From Varibaculum massiliense (GTDB lineage: Bacteria > Actinomycetota > Actinomycetes > Actinomycetales > Actinomycetaceae), in contig NZ_FNWI01000004.1 of assembly GCF_900106855.1 (NCBI RefSeq), forward strand, positions 372,001 through 436,000: a stretch of DNA of 64,000 nucleotides, written 5' to 3'. The stretch's first letter is position 1; the number at the start of each line of letters is the position of its first letter. The position numbers and the translations under genes were made by a program. The notes under the pieces are model-generated. The model was not told the origin of the DNA, searched no databases, and saw only the letters and a program-made list of their open reading frames with translations. Positions 25,536-34,792 of the stretch are shown here, piece by piece.

Positions 25536-25763
25536 ATGGCTTTAGCTAGAGGACCAGAAGACAATATCTGTTCGGCGCGCGGATGCGAATCCCCGGCAAC
25601 CAAAGCGGTACTGTGGCGTAACCCCAAAATTCCCCGCCCCGTACACAAAACCTGGCTGACTTGCGACGAACATACCGAGTTTTTACAGCAGTACCTGGCA
25701 TATAGGTCTTTTCCCACTAAAGTGGTTCCTTTTAGCCAGGTAGATACGGCAACTTTGAATTAA
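25536..25763 (+). CDS. Small conserved actinobacterial Cys/His protein
   Basis: 75 residues. ICSARGCESPATKAVLWRNP, then KTWLTCDEHTEFLQQYLAYR, match a short actinobacterial family often mislabelled as acetone carboxylase. C-x3-GC followed by C-x2-H suggests a single zinc site. Function unknown. ATG 25536 has AAGGAGAGG immediately upstream, a strong ribosome site that supports a real gene despite the size. Confidence 0.78.
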   Translation: MALARGPEDNICSARGCESPATKAVLWRNPKIPRPVHKTWLTCDEHTEFLQQYLAYRSFPTKVVPFSQVDTATLN

Positions 25764-25814
25764 CCCGGATTATCCGCTAGCGCCGACAAAGTACCGACGA
25801 AGGCCGACACCTAG

Positions 25815-27479
25815 CTAAGTCAGTTCCACCAGATCCAGGTAATCATCACTCCACAAATCTTCGTCCCCATCGGGCAACAGCAACACCCGCTGCGGATTCA
25901 GCGCCTGCACCGCCCCCGGATCGTGGGTTACCAGCACTACTGCGCCCTCGTATTGATCGAGGGCGTGCAAGATTTCTTCCCGAGACGCCGGATCCAGGTT
26001 ATTGGTAGGTTCATCTAGCAGCAGCACATTAGCGCCACTTACCACCAAGGTGGCTAAAGCTAGCCGGGTTTTTTCTCCCCCAGAAAGCACACTGGCCGGC
26101 TTAAAAGCGTCCTCCCCGGAAAATAGAAACTGTCCCAGGATGTTACGCACATGGGTTTCATCCAGATCGGGAGCCGCCGCGGTCATATTCTCGTAAACCG
26201 TGCGAGCGGGATCCAAGGTTTCGTGCTCTTGGGCATAGTATCCCAGTTTGAGGCCGTGACCGGGAACAACTTCCCCCGCATCTGCCGATTCAATCCCGTT
26301 TAGCAGCCGCAGCAGCGTGGTTTTACCGGCTCCGTTTTCCCCGAGTACCACCACTTTGCTACCGCGGTCGATTGATAAATCTAGGCCGCTAAATACCTCC
26401 AGGCTGCCATAGGATTTCGCGAGGCCGCGCGCGTTCAGCGGCACTTTTCCGCAAGCTAGCGGAGTGGGAAACCGCAGGCGGGCAACTTTTTCGGCCTTGG
26501 TTTCATTTCCGGCCTCTTTAACCAGTTCCTCGGCTCTGCGCAGCATTTGCTGCGCCGCGACTGCCTTAGTGGCTTTGGCGCGCATTTTTTCGCCTTGCTC
26601 GCGCAATGCCTGCGCTTTTGCTAAGGCATTTTGGCGCTCCCGGCGCCGCCGCGCCTCATCTTGGGCGCGCTGCTTCAGGTAGGCATCCCAGCCCAGTTTG
26701 TATTGATCAATCACCGCCCGGGAGGCATCCAAGTACCAAACCTGGTTTACCGTGTCTTTTAGCAGCGCGGTAGAGTGGGTGACCATTACGAAGCCGCCGG
26801 CATAGGTACGCAGAAAATCCCGGAGCCAAATGATGGAGTCATGATCTAAGTGGTTGGTGGGCTCATCTAAAAGCAGGACGTCCGGCTGAGAGAACAGTAC
26901 CCGCGCCAGTTCGACCCGTCGGCGCTGCCCTCCGGAAAGGGTCGCCAGTGGCTGCGTGAGCGCGGCTTGGTCAAGCCCTAAGTTGTGGGCGATCTGCATA
27001 GCTTCGGAGCGGGCAGCATACCCGCCGAGGCGGGTGAACTCTTCATCCAGGCGGGCGTATCTTTCTATCGCCTTCGCCTGCGTTTCCCCACTGGTAGTGG
27101 ACATTTTTTCTTGAGCGTTCTCGATTGCCCGCAAAGTGCGATCCAAATCCCGCACCGCCATTATCCGGGAAATCCCGTCCTTTTGTTTCACCCCCACTGC
27201 CGGGTCTTGTGACAGATACCCTACCGACCCTGAGGAAGTCACTTTTCCTTGAAAATCGATATTGTCGATTAACTCTTGGGCTTCTTCCTCACTGAGGGAA
27301 CCGCTGGAGCGGTGTTTACCGAGAGCCACTAGCGCCGCGATTAAGCGCATAGTAGTGGTTTTACCAGCGCCATTGCGCCCAACTAGGCCGATGCGCATTC
27401 CTTTATCAATCCGCAAATTGGTGCGGGAGACCAAGAGCCGCTGCCCGATCCGCACTTCCATATCTTGCGCATTAATCAC
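25815..27479 (-). CDS. ABC-F family ATPase
   Basis: 554 residues: two ABC ATPase domains in one chain and no membrane part. First domain: GRNGAGKTTTMRLI, LSGGQRRRVELARVLF, VLLLDEPTNHLD; then a long charged linker (residues about 235-320, RRRRERQNALAKAQALREQG); second domain: GENGAGKTTLLRLL, LSGGEKTRLALATLV, VLLLDEPTNNLD. ABC-F proteins bind the ribosomal E site and relieve stalling (EttA, Uup-like) or protect against antibiotics. N-terminus MINAQDMEVRIGQR matches the actinobacterial housekeeping group rather than known resistance proteins. ATG 27479. Confidence 0.9.
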   Translation of the reverse strand: MINAQDMEVRIGQRLLVSRTNLRIDKGMRIGLVGRNGAGKTTTMRLIAALVALGKHRSSGSLSEEEAQELIDNIDFQGKVTSSGSVGYLSQDPAVGVKQKDGISRIMAVRDLDRTLRAIENAQEKMSTTSGETQAKAIERYARLDEEFTRLGGYAARSEAMQIAHNLGLDQAALTQPLATLSGGQRRRVELARVLFSQPDVLLLDEPTNHLDHDSIIWLRDFLRTYAGGFVMVTHSTALLKDTVNQVWYLDASRAVIDQYKLGWDAYLKQRAQDEARRRRERQNALAKAQALREQGEKMRAKATKAVAAQQMLRRAEELVKEAGNETKAEKVARLRFPTPLACGKVPLNARGLAKSYGSLEVFSGLDLSIDRGSKVVVLGENGAGKTTLLRLLNGIESADAGEVVPGHGLKLGYYAQEHETLDPARTVYENMTAAAPDLDETHVRNILGQFLFSGEDAFKPASVLSGGEKTRLALATLVVSGANVLLLDEPTNNLDPASREEILHALDQYEGAVVLVTHDPGAVQALNPQRVLLLPDGDEDLWSDDYLDLVELT

Positions 27480-27621
27480 CCCGCGATTCTACCCAGGAGC
27501 TGCCAGTAGTTAAAACTGATACGGCTATTGCTTGCCCCGCTACTTTCCCGTATTTTCGAGGATAGGAGTAGGTCGGAGCGAGCAGCATCCCCGGCAGAGC
27601 AGGTGGAGGTGAAGAATAACC

Positions 27622-28356
27622 ATGTTTTGCGGCTTCTATATTTCCCTACTTGGAAAACCAGGTAGCCCCCTACCGGAAGTAGAAGAGGGCAGCGAGCCGC
27701 TGGTTAATGCTATCTATGCCTGGCAGAACGCTTTTATCGATAATTTTCCGGAGCGATATGACCATGGAGAAATATGGCAAGTTGCAGAAGCTACTGTAAA
27801 ACCCAGGCAGCAGCATATTGAAGCGACCGCATATTTTATTGCTCCCAGCTTTACGGATTCACCAGCTGCTATATCTCAGATGCTAGAGGCATTTTGGAAA
27901 GCTACTGAAAAGCTTTACCAGCTCCGGATTTCAGAAGTTATTTTTCAGTTTGATCCCACTACCAGCGCAGAGTTTTCCCAGCTGACTCCGGATTTTAGTA
28001 GCTATCAGGCAGCCGCGCAATGGATGGCTTCCGAATTAATTGCTGCGACCACCACCGCTATTTTATCCGTCACCGCAGATACCCGGTCAGCTTCGGGAGC
28101 TGCTAGGGAAACGATAGCCTTCATTAACTCCTGCGGAATTTCCGTAACCGGTGAGAGTTCGCGCGGTTCCGTCCTCCCTAAAAACAACAGCGCAAAAACA
28201 TTTGAGGATAGTTACCGGGCGCTTATTCCGGGCTGGGATTCCATCAGCATTTCTTGGCTCCTGGCGGCGTTAGTAGCCAGCTATGCCCCGAAGATTCAAG
28301 AAAAGCTTACTATTTCCATTGGGCCAGCTTCTCTACTCTCCGATGCTAAATCCTAG
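27622..28356 (+). CDS. Unrecognised 244-residue protein
   Basis: No family recognised. A soluble, mixed alpha/beta-looking protein without signal peptide, membrane helix or Cys cluster. The first 120 residues have regular charged/hydrophobic alternation (NAIYAWQNAFIDNFPERYDH, ISQMLEAFWKATEKLYQLR); the second half is Ala/Ser/Thr rich (TTTAILSVTADTRSASGAAR). GGAGGTGA is well placed before ATG 27622, which argues for a real gene. Isolated: divergent from the ABC-F gene and followed after 177 bases by the SorC regulator. Confidence 0.6.
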   Translation: MFCGFYISLLGKPGSPLPEVEEGSEPLVNAIYAWQNAFIDNFPERYDHGEIWQVAEATVKPRQQHIEATAYFIAPSFTDSPAAISQMLEAFWKATEKLYQLRISEVIFQFDPTTSAEFSQLTPDFSSYQAAAQWMASELIAATTTAILSVTADTRSASGAARETIAFINSCGISVTGESSRGSVLPKNNSAKTFEDSYRALIPGWDSISISWLLAALVASYAPKIQEKLTISIGPASLLSDAKS

Positions 28357-28533
28357 CTGACTCCTGGTACCCCGCTAGTGTGGAGAGTCCTGCCACTTTA
28401 CCGGTCTCAACAGCGCCTTATTTCCATATAGCGCAGTAAAACATAATGCCACCGCGATGAAGCTACTTCCCTAGGCTAACCGGGCGGTTTACAATAGTGC
28501 TTTAGCAAAGGTGCCGTAACAAAGGGAAAAGTC

Positions 28534-29487
28534 ATGCCCGTAAATCTGAGTCGCAAAGACATTCAAGCTATTGATGCCGCCAAAGCCTACTATGGGGGCC
28601 TTCCCCAAAATGAAGTGGCGGCCCGGCTGGGAATCTCGCGCCCTACCGTTTCTAAGCTGCTGCGCTATGCGCGCGCCAAAGGGTACGTGAAAATCACGGT
28701 AAATGATCCCCGACTAGCAGACTCGTCGACTGCGAAGGCTCTGATTTCGCGTTTTGGTTTAGAGGACGCGGTGGTGGTTTATCCCAGCGCTCCCTCCGAT
28801 ATTGAAGTCCGCAAAGCACTGGGGGAAGCCGGAGCCCGAATGGTGGAAAAGGTGATTAAAGATGGCGATACCGTGGGGGTTTCTTGGTCGCGGACCATCG
28901 AAGAAATCTCTAAGAACCTGACCGCGCAGCCACGCAAGAAGGTTGAGATTGTGCAGTTGCGCGGAGGGGTAGGCGGGTTTGCACGCGGGCAAAGCGAGAT
29001 CGAGGCCGTCAATCGTTTTGCCGATGCTTTTAAGGCACAGGCACACCTGTTAGGAGCGCCCACCGTGTTTCAAAGCGCGGAAGCAAAACAGGCGATGATG
29101 AAAGAAAAGCAGGTGGCGGCAGCTTTGAAACAAGGACAAGATGCTCGAATAGCTGTCTTTACCGTGGGGGATGCGGCAAAAAGTTCCTATCTTTTGTCCC
29201 TGCCCACCCTCTCGCGGGATGTGAAACTGTTTTTAGAGCAGAAAGCAGTCGGCGATATTTGTTCCCGATTCATCGATACCCACGGCAGGGTGTGTTTGCC
29301 GGAACTAAATGACCGCACTATGGCGATATCTTTGGCACAGCTGCGGCGGATTCCCGAAAAGATTATGGTTGCCGGAGGTGGCGCGAAAGTAGCGATTATT
29401 CGGGTCGCCCTCGAACATGGCTACGCCAATCGGCTAGTTATTGATGCCGCCACGGCCGCGCAAGTGTTAGATATGCGCGTGAACTAA
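28534..29487 (+). CDS. SorC/DeoR-type sugar-binding transcriptional regulator
   Basis: 317 residues. N-terminal helix-turn-helix at residues about 10-50 (YYGGLPQNEVAARLGISRPT, VSKLLRYARAKGYVKI), followed by the SorC-type effector domain (about residues 60-317) with the phosphosugar-binding loops VGVSWSRTIEEI and AVGDICSRFID. Proteins of this family sense phosphorylated sugars or deoxyribose-phosphate and control nearby catabolic genes. The only neighbour on the same strand is the NagD-like phosphatase 200 bases downstream, which may be its target. ATG 28534 follows AAGGGAAA; a TACAAT at 28490-28495 may be the -10. Confidence 0.88.
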   Translation: MPVNLSRKDIQAIDAAKAYYGGLPQNEVAARLGISRPTVSKLLRYARAKGYVKITVNDPRLADSSTAKALISRFGLEDAVVVYPSAPSDIEVRKALGEAGARMVEKVIKDGDTVGVSWSRTIEEISKNLTAQPRKKVEIVQLRGGVGGFARGQSEIEAVNRFADAFKAQAHLLGAPTVFQSAEAKQAMMKEKQVAAALKQGQDARIAVFTVGDAAKSSYLLSLPTLSRDVKLFLEQKAVGDICSRFIDTHGRVCLPELNDRTMAISLAQLRRIPEKIMVAGGGAKVAIIRVALEHGYANRLVIDAATAAQVLDMRVN

Positions 29488-29688
29488 CTAGCAATTCAGA
29501 TGCATAGCCCTATAGATACCTGGAAACTTCCAAGTATCAGGCGGTAAGGCAAACCGACAGTTATCAAAATTTAAATAAGAACCTAACTGGCACGCTTGTC
29601 TAAGCAAGGCAGCTCCCTACGGTGTGAAGTGCGCGGCTATCAGGGCTTTAAGCTTAGCAATCGCGAGATACACCGATAGGATGAAGAT

Positions 29689-30477
29689 ATGAACGATATT
29701 AGTAAACTACGTAAACCTAAAGCCTGGATGAGCGATATGGACGGCGTGCTGGTGCACGAATCTACAGCACTCCCGGGCGCACACGAGTTTATCGAAACTC
29801 TAAAAGCCAAAGAAACTCCGTTCTTAGTGTTAACCAACAACTCTATTTACACTAACCGTGACCTCGCGGCGCGACTAGAATCCTCTGGATTAGAAGTTCC
29901 CGAAGATCGGATTTGGACTTCTGCTAATGCTACCGCCGAGTTCTTAAACAGCCAGTCCCCTAACTCCACCGCATTTGTTATCGGAGAGGCGGGGCTGACC
30001 ACCGCGATTCACGAAACTGGCTATGTGATGACCGAAAGCAACCCCGAATTCGTAGTCCTGGGGGAAACCCGCTTCTACGATTTCGTCAACATCACCAAAG
30101 CGATCCGCCTCATCGAAAACGGCGCTAAGTTTATTTGCACCAACCCGGATACTACCGGTCCTTCCGAGGACGGCACTTTGCCGGCTGTAGGATCAGTGGC
30201 CGCCATGATTACCAAGGCGACCGGGCGCAACCCCTATTTCGTGGGTAAACCCAATCCGGTAATGTTCCGCGCCGGGCTCAATAAACTGGGAGCTCACTCC
30301 GAAGACGCGGCGATGGTAGGTGACCGCATGGACACCGATATTCACGCCGGAGTAGAAAGCGGGATGGACTCTTACCTGGTGTTATCTGGCTCCACTTCCC
30401 GTGAGGACATCCAGAAGTTCCCCTATCGCCCCAAGGCAGTATTTGAGGGAATCGGGGATTTACTTCCGCTGCTTTAA
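29689..30477 (+). CDS. HAD-IIA (NagD-like) phosphatase
   Basis: 262 residues: motif [14 protein letters not shown], motif II LVLTNNS, a C2-type cap (about residues 85-180), and motif [22 protein letters not shown], followed by LVLSG. This is the NagD/pNPPase layout; known members dephosphorylate UMP, GMP, glycerol-3-phosphate or phosphoglycolate. Start ATG 29689 with AGGATGAAG upstream. The 200-bp gap before it holds no gene I can support. Ends at a strong terminator. Confidence 0.87.
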   Translation: MNDISKLRKPKAWMSDMDGVLVHESTALPGAHEFIETLKAKETPFLVLTNNSIYTNRDLAARLESSGLEVPEDRIWTSANATAEFLNSQSPNSTAFVIGEAGLTTAIHETGYVMTESNPEFVVLGETRFYDFVNITKAIRLIENGAKFICTNPDTTGPSEDGTLPAVGSVAAMITKATGRNPYFVGKPNPVMFRAGLNKLGAHSEDAAMVGDRMDTDIHAGVESGMDSYLVLSGSTSREDIQKFPYRPKAVFEGIGDLLPLL

Positions 30478-30495
30478 AATCTGATTCCTTATATA

Positions 30496-30533
30496 TAGGG
30501 GGGCGGGTAGCTTAGCTACCCGCCCCCCCTATT
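30496..30533. terminator. Strong bidirectional terminator
   Basis: A perfect stem of about 17 bp (ATAGGGGGGCGGGTAGC with its complement) closes on TTA between the convergent NagD-like and MurT-like genes, 19 and 14 bases from their stops. Confidence 0.85.
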
Positions 30534-30546
30534 ACCTTGCAGCTAC

Positions 30547-31842
30547 TTAACTAATCTGTCCTTTGGCCCCTAGTTCTGCCCGCAAATCCTGGAATGCGGT
30601 GTAGTTAGCTAAAATATCGACCTGTCCAGAACCGAACATGCCGATAGCACGATAGGCGCTGTCTTCAACTTCGCAGGTTATCCCCTGTTTATCCAAACAG
30701 GATTGCACCTTATCAGCACATTCTCCACAAACAATAATTTTTGGGGTACCGCGTAGAGGACTGAAGTCAATATCTTCAATCCAAGAAGGATCGGTTCCGT
30801 CACCAATCCGGGCATTGACCGCTAAAATCGCGCCCGTCGCCCCAGCGTGACGCATAGTGAGGGCTTCTCGCCATCCAGCGGGGTTCTTAGCCAAAAGCAA
30901 ATGCCCTTTAACCTGCCCCACCTGGCAGGTAGCGTAGCGCCCCGCAACCTCACTAACGAGAGGGATTCCCTGGGCAGCAGCAGTTAGTGGCACCCCTAAT
31001 ACGCTGGCAGCTGCCAAAGCCATGAGGGCGTTGCCCCGATTGACTTGCCCCGGTAGGTTTACCACTACCAATTGTTTACCCCCCGGCGCCGACACTTCCA
31101 TAGCGGTACCTGCCATTACTGACTCGCCCTCACCAGGTGACGAGCCCTCTAGTTGGTAGCTCCAATCGGGGTGCGGGCGGCGGAAGGTCGGTTCGCCGGT
31201 AGAAAACCAATCCTCTCCCTCGCGTTTAATTTCTTTACCCGAACGCGGACAGACCAGGGAGTCATCAATCCAGCGAGTACCGACACTTACCCACACCTTT
31301 TGTTTTCCGTCCCAGGCAGCTGAAGTCACCATCGGATCATCACAATTCGCTACTACCGTAGCCTGGGGGCTATGGGCTACTGCCTGTCGCAGGCGCTCTT
31401 CCACATGACCCACCGCTCCCACTCGGTCTAGTTGGTCACGAGAAAGATTCAAATACAGCAACACCTGGGGTTTGACTTCCGCAGCGACCAGGGGAACATG
31501 CATTTCATCAACTTCTAAAACCACATAGGGAGCCGCTGGATTTTCCATCATCGCGGCGATTACCCCATTTTCCATATTGTCGCCGCCGCGATTAGTAGCC
31601 ACCTGTTTCCCCGCCCGTTGCAGGGCATTCACCAGCATTTTTGTGGTGGTAGATTTCCCATTAGTGCCGGTAACTAAAGTTACCTTTTTCCCCGCGGCAA
31701 GGCGGCTCATAATATCGGGACAAATCTTTTGTGCCACTCGCCCGCCAATCATCCCCCCGGAGCCTTTCCCCAAGGTACGGGAGGAAAAGGCGGCAATTTT
31801 TCCAGCAGTAACTGCCAGATTTCCTTTAAAACCAAAATTCAT
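30547..31842 (-). CDS. murT: MurT-like lipid II isoglutaminyl synthase subunit (Mur ligase family, DUF1727)
   Basis: 431 residues. Mur ligase ATP loop VTLVTGTNGKSTTTKML at about residues 54-70, MENG and DEMHVPLV in the central domain, then the C-terminal DUF1727 part with NARIGDGTDPSWIEDIDF (the catalytic Asp region) and ILANYTAFQDLRAEL. MurT with GatD amidates the D-Glu of lipid II. The family's Cys4 ribbon in the middle domain is degraded: only C198 (LVCPRSGKE) remains, Ser takes the second Cys and the second CxxC is missing. gatD, normally the next gene, is not adjacent. ATG 31842 without obvious ribosome site. Confidence 0.85.
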   Translation of the reverse strand: MNFGFKGNLAVTAGKIAAFSSRTLGKGSGGMIGGRVAQKICPDIMSRLAAGKKVTLVTGTNGKSTTTKMLVNALQRAGKQVATNRGGDNMENGVIAAMMENPAAPYVVLEVDEMHVPLVAAEVKPQVLLYLNLSRDQLDRVGAVGHVEERLRQAVAHSPQATVVANCDDPMVTSAAWDGKQKVWVSVGTRWIDDSLVCPRSGKEIKREGEDWFSTGEPTFRRPHPDWSYQLEGSSPGEGESVMAGTAMEVSAPGGKQLVVVNLPGQVNRGNALMALAAASVLGVPLTAAAQGIPLVSEVAGRYATCQVGQVKGHLLLAKNPAGWREALTMRHAGATGAILAVNARIGDGTDPSWIEDIDFSPLRGTPKIIVCGECADKVQSCLDKQGITCEVEDSAYRAIGMFGSGQVDILANYTAFQDLRAELGAKGQIS

Positions 31843-31915
31843 GGTTTAAGACTACAAGAATTTTTTCTCTCCACCGCTAAGGCAAGCTAGTGAGATTCTT
31901 TACGAATTCCTTTAC

Positions 31916-32914
31916 CTAGAGATTACCTAAAGTGGCAACCATCACCGCTTTAATAGTGTGCATCCGGTTTTCTGCTTGATCAAACACAATGGAACGTTCC
32001 CCACAGAACACTTCATCGGTCACTTCCAACGCCTCCAACCCGGTCTTTTGGTAGATGTCCTCCCCCACGGTGGTGTTCCGGTCATGGAAAGCCGGCAGAC
32101 AGTGCAAAAACTTTGCCTGCGGTCCCGCCGCCTCCATCAGCTGTGCATTCACCTGGTAAGGCAACAGCAGCTTAATCCGCTCGTCCCAAACCTCTTTTGG
32201 CTCCCCCATCGAAACCCAAACATCGGTATACAAGAAATCTGCGCCCCTGACCCCATCAGCCGGATCATCAGTATGGGTGATTTTTGCGCCGGTCTGAGCG
32301 GCAATTTCATGGGCTTTATCAATCCAGCACTGTTCATTCCACAGCTGCCGCGGCCCTATAATCCGCACATCCATGCCCATCATCGCCCCGGAAATCAGTA
32401 GCGAATTCGACATATTATTGCGGGCATCTCCCAGGTAAGCAAAAGAAATATCGCGCAAGTCCCGTCCGGAATGCTCTCTCATAGTTAGCTGGTCACATAG
32501 CATTTGGGTGGGATGCCATTCATCGGTAAGTCCGTTCCAAACCGGCACCCCCGATAGGCGCGCCAAAGTTTCTACATCCGCTTGGCGGCGTCCTCGAAAC
32601 TCAATCCCGTCATAGAAGCGTCCCAGAACTTGCGCGGTGTCCGCCATAGATTCCTTATGCCCAATCTGGGATGCCACTGGATCCAGGAAAGTTACGTGCG
32701 CCCCCTGGTCGTAGGCAGCTACTTCAAAAGAACAACGCGTGCGGGTAGAAGTTTTCTCAAAAATCAGGGCAATATTTTTCCCCTTTAGATAAGGCTGTTC
32801 GGTTCCTGCGCGTTTTGCCGCTTTTAACTGCGCCGCCAAATCCAGCAGGTACCGCCACTCTTCGGCGGTAAAATCAAGTTCTTTTAGAAAATGGCGACCA
32901 GATAGTAATGCCAC
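31916..32914 (-). CDS. arcB: Ornithine carbamoyltransferase, catabolic context
   Basis: 332 residues. Carbamoyl-phosphate loop STRTR at residues 56-60, [28 protein letters not shown], and HCLPAFHD (ornithine side, catalytic Cys). In the arginine deiminase pathway it phosphorolyses citrulline to ornithine and carbamoyl phosphate. It is called catabolic because it follows arcA by 50 bases; no arginine biosynthesis gene is near. GTG 32914 has AAAGG 7 bases upstream. Neither a carbamate kinase nor an arginine/ornithine antiporter follows. Confidence 0.93.
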   Translation of the reverse strand: MALLSGRHFLKELDFTAEEWRYLLDLAAQLKAAKRAGTEQPYLKGKNIALIFEKTSTRTRCSFEVAAYDQGAHVTFLDPVASQIGHKESMADTAQVLGRFYDGIEFRGRRQADVETLARLSGVPVWNGLTDEWHPTQMLCDQLTMREHSGRDLRDISFAYLGDARNNMSNSLLISGAMMGMDVRIIGPRQLWNEQCWIDKAHEIAAQTGAKITHTDDPADGVRGADFLYTDVWVSMGEPKEVWDERIKLLLPYQVNAQLMEAAGPQAKFLHCLPAFHDRNTTVGEDIYQKTGLEALEVTDEVFCGERSIVFDQAENRMHTIKAVMVATLGNL

Positions 32915-32964
32915 AGTTTAACCTTTCTATTTATTTCTTTCTCCGGCTCTACTGGAGTTGAACG

Positions 32965-34194
32965 CTAGTTTTCGATAGCTGCGCGCTCGAGGGGACAGGT
33001 CATACACCGCGGTCCCCCACGCCCCCGCCCGAGCTCTGCACTGGGAACTTCCAGGACTTCGATTCCTTGTGAACGCAAGTATTCAATGGTTTGCCAGTTA
33101 CGGTCATAAGAAGTAACCACGTTTTCCCGCAGCGCCAGCAGATTGCAGGCATCATTCCACTGCCCGCGTTCGGCTCCACTATCAGATTGCGGGGTTTGCA
33201 AGATATTTATCGAAGATACCCCGCAGGCCTCCGCTAATACTTGATGCATTTGTTCCGCGGGATAGTAACGCCAAGAGATATTTCCGCCTTTGTCTCGGCG
33301 GGCAATAACACTGGGCAACATCCCCAGGTTCTTGTATTTATAGAACGTATCCCGGTTAATCATGGTGATTACCGTGTCCAGGTGCATTTGGGCACGCTCC
33401 ATCGGCATTATCAGACCGGTAACCATTTCTATAGAGGAGGACGAATCTAGCAATAACCGGGCAGCTAGGCGTTCGAAACCGGCAGGACTGGTGCGCTCAC
33501 CCATACCGACCAGTACCGAAGCCGGAGACAATACTTCCACATCGCCGCCCTCGCAAGCGGCCGGGCTATCGGCTATTCCCGCTCCAAACTGGGTAACATT
33601 ATCACTAAAATCTGGGTGAAAATTATAGATGGCTTGCAGGTTTAGGGTTTCGCGGCGGCGAGCAGTCTTGTTCATCGCCGAGAGCATGACTGCCCCACCA
33701 ATCCAGGCGGAAGTATCCCGGGTAAACAAGTGATTAGGCAGCGAATCCAAAATCAAATCTTCGCTGCCCACGCGCGCTAACACTGCGGAGGCCACCGCCC
33801 CCAGCTCTGCCTCGATTTCTGCGCGGGTCATACCACTAATCAGAATCTCGGCCAGCTGCTTGCTTGCTAGCCCCGCCAGATAATCCTTTAGTGGAGCACT
33901 AAGCGCCACCCCAAAATAACGTTCATCAATAGTTTGCTCCAGCAGCCACTTTCGTGCCGGTTCCAAGTCTAAAGTTTCGGCTAAAAGATCTTGCAGATAC
34001 ACGACCTCGGCACCTTGAGAGGAAAGAGTCGCACTAAAATTATCGTGATCTGCCTGCGCCTTTTCCAGCCACAAAATATCATCAAAGAGCAATTTTTCGC
34101 GGTTAGAGGGAGTGAGCCGATCAAGTTCTCTTCCCGGACGGTGTACTAAAACTTTTTTAAGTTTTCCGACCTCTGACCAGACTCCACGTACCAT
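32965..34194 (-). CDS. arcA: Arginine deiminase
   Basis: 409 residues, hydrolysing arginine to citrulline and ammonia. Guanidino-group modifying fold motifs are visible: FTRDTSAWIGG (Asp), ERAQMHLDTVITMI (His/Asp/Glu cluster), and the nucleophilic Cys C397 in GPRCMTCPLER at the C-terminus. Leads arcA-arcB; start ATG 34194 follows AAGGGGAAA. The pathway supplies ATP and ammonia, which fits an acid-exposed anaerobe. Confidence 0.95.
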   Translation of the reverse strand: MVRGVWSEVGKLKKVLVHRPGRELDRLTPSNREKLLFDDILWLEKAQADHDNFSATLSSQGAEVVYLQDLLAETLDLEPARKWLLEQTIDERYFGVALSAPLKDYLAGLASKQLAEILISGMTRAEIEAELGAVASAVLARVGSEDLILDSLPNHLFTRDTSAWIGGAVMLSAMNKTARRRETLNLQAIYNFHPDFSDNVTQFGAGIADSPAACEGGDVEVLSPASVLVGMGERTSPAGFERLAARLLLDSSSSIEMVTGLIMPMERAQMHLDTVITMINRDTFYKYKNLGMLPSVIARRDKGGNISWRYYPAEQMHQVLAEACGVSSINILQTPQSDSGAERGQWNDACNLLALRENVVTSYDRNWQTIEYLRSQGIEVLEVPSAELGRGRGGPRCMTCPLERAAIEN

Positions 34195-34237
34195 GGATTT
34201 CCCCTTGCTAGATTATCTGCAAGCCTATGTTATCCCA

Positions 34238-34792
34238 TTAAACGTTGAATCCCAGAGCCCGTAGCTGTTCACGTCCTTCCTCGGTAATCCGATCCGGCCC
34301 CCAGGGAGGCATCCATACCCAATTGATGGCTACGCTGGTCGCCATGGAACTCAAAACCCAACGGGTTTGTTCTTCCAACATATCGGTGAGTGGGCAGGCT
34401 GCAGAAGTCAGTGTCATCTCTAGAGTTACTGCCCCATCAGGGTGGATTTCCGCCCCATAGACCAGCCCCAAATCCACGATATTAATCCCCAATTCGGGGT
34501 CGATAACATCCTTGAGGGCTTCGAATACATCCTCTTTGGTTACCTTCGCCTCAGAAGGGGTAAGCGGCGCAGAGGGGTCAGAAAAAGTTTGGGCAGCTGG
34601 TTGTTTTTCTCGCGCTACCTGCGTAGATTCAGTATTTGGAGCCATCTGATTTGGCTCTTGATCCGAGAAAGAGTCAGCGTGTTGATGCACTTTAGAGGGT
34701 TGATAGGGACCGGCATTTTCATTACCGGCTGCTACTTCCTGAAAACGCTGCGGCACCTCGGCAGTGTTTTCCCAGGGACGTTCTTCACTCAT
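34238..34792 (-). CDS. sufT: SUF-associated DUF59 protein (SufT-like)
   Basis: 184 residues. The C-terminal 105 residues are a MIP18/DUF59 domain: EALKDVIDPELGINIVDLGL, VTLEMTLTSAACPLTDM with the reactive Cys. These proteins help mature Fe-S proteins. The N-terminal 75 residues (Pro/Gln/Ser rich, EVPQRFQEVAAGNENAGPYQ) are extra and probably disordered. The ATG overlaps the sufU stop by 8 bases (ATGAGTGA), so it is translationally coupled as last gene of the SUF operon. Confidence 0.88.
   Translation of the reverse strand: MSEERPWENTAEVPQRFQEVAAGNENAGPYQPSKVHQHADSFSDQEPNQMAPNTESTQVAREKQPAAQTFSDPSAPLTPSEAKVTKEDVFEALKDVIDPELGINIVDLGLVYGAEIHPDGAVTLEMTLTSAACPLTDMLEEQTRWVLSSMATSVAINWVWMPPWGPDRITEEGREQLRALGFNV

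Noticed and set aside
29488-29688. Possible small gene or riboswitch between the SorC regulator and NagD-like gene
   Set aside because: No convincing frame, ribosome site or known aptamer pattern found by eye.
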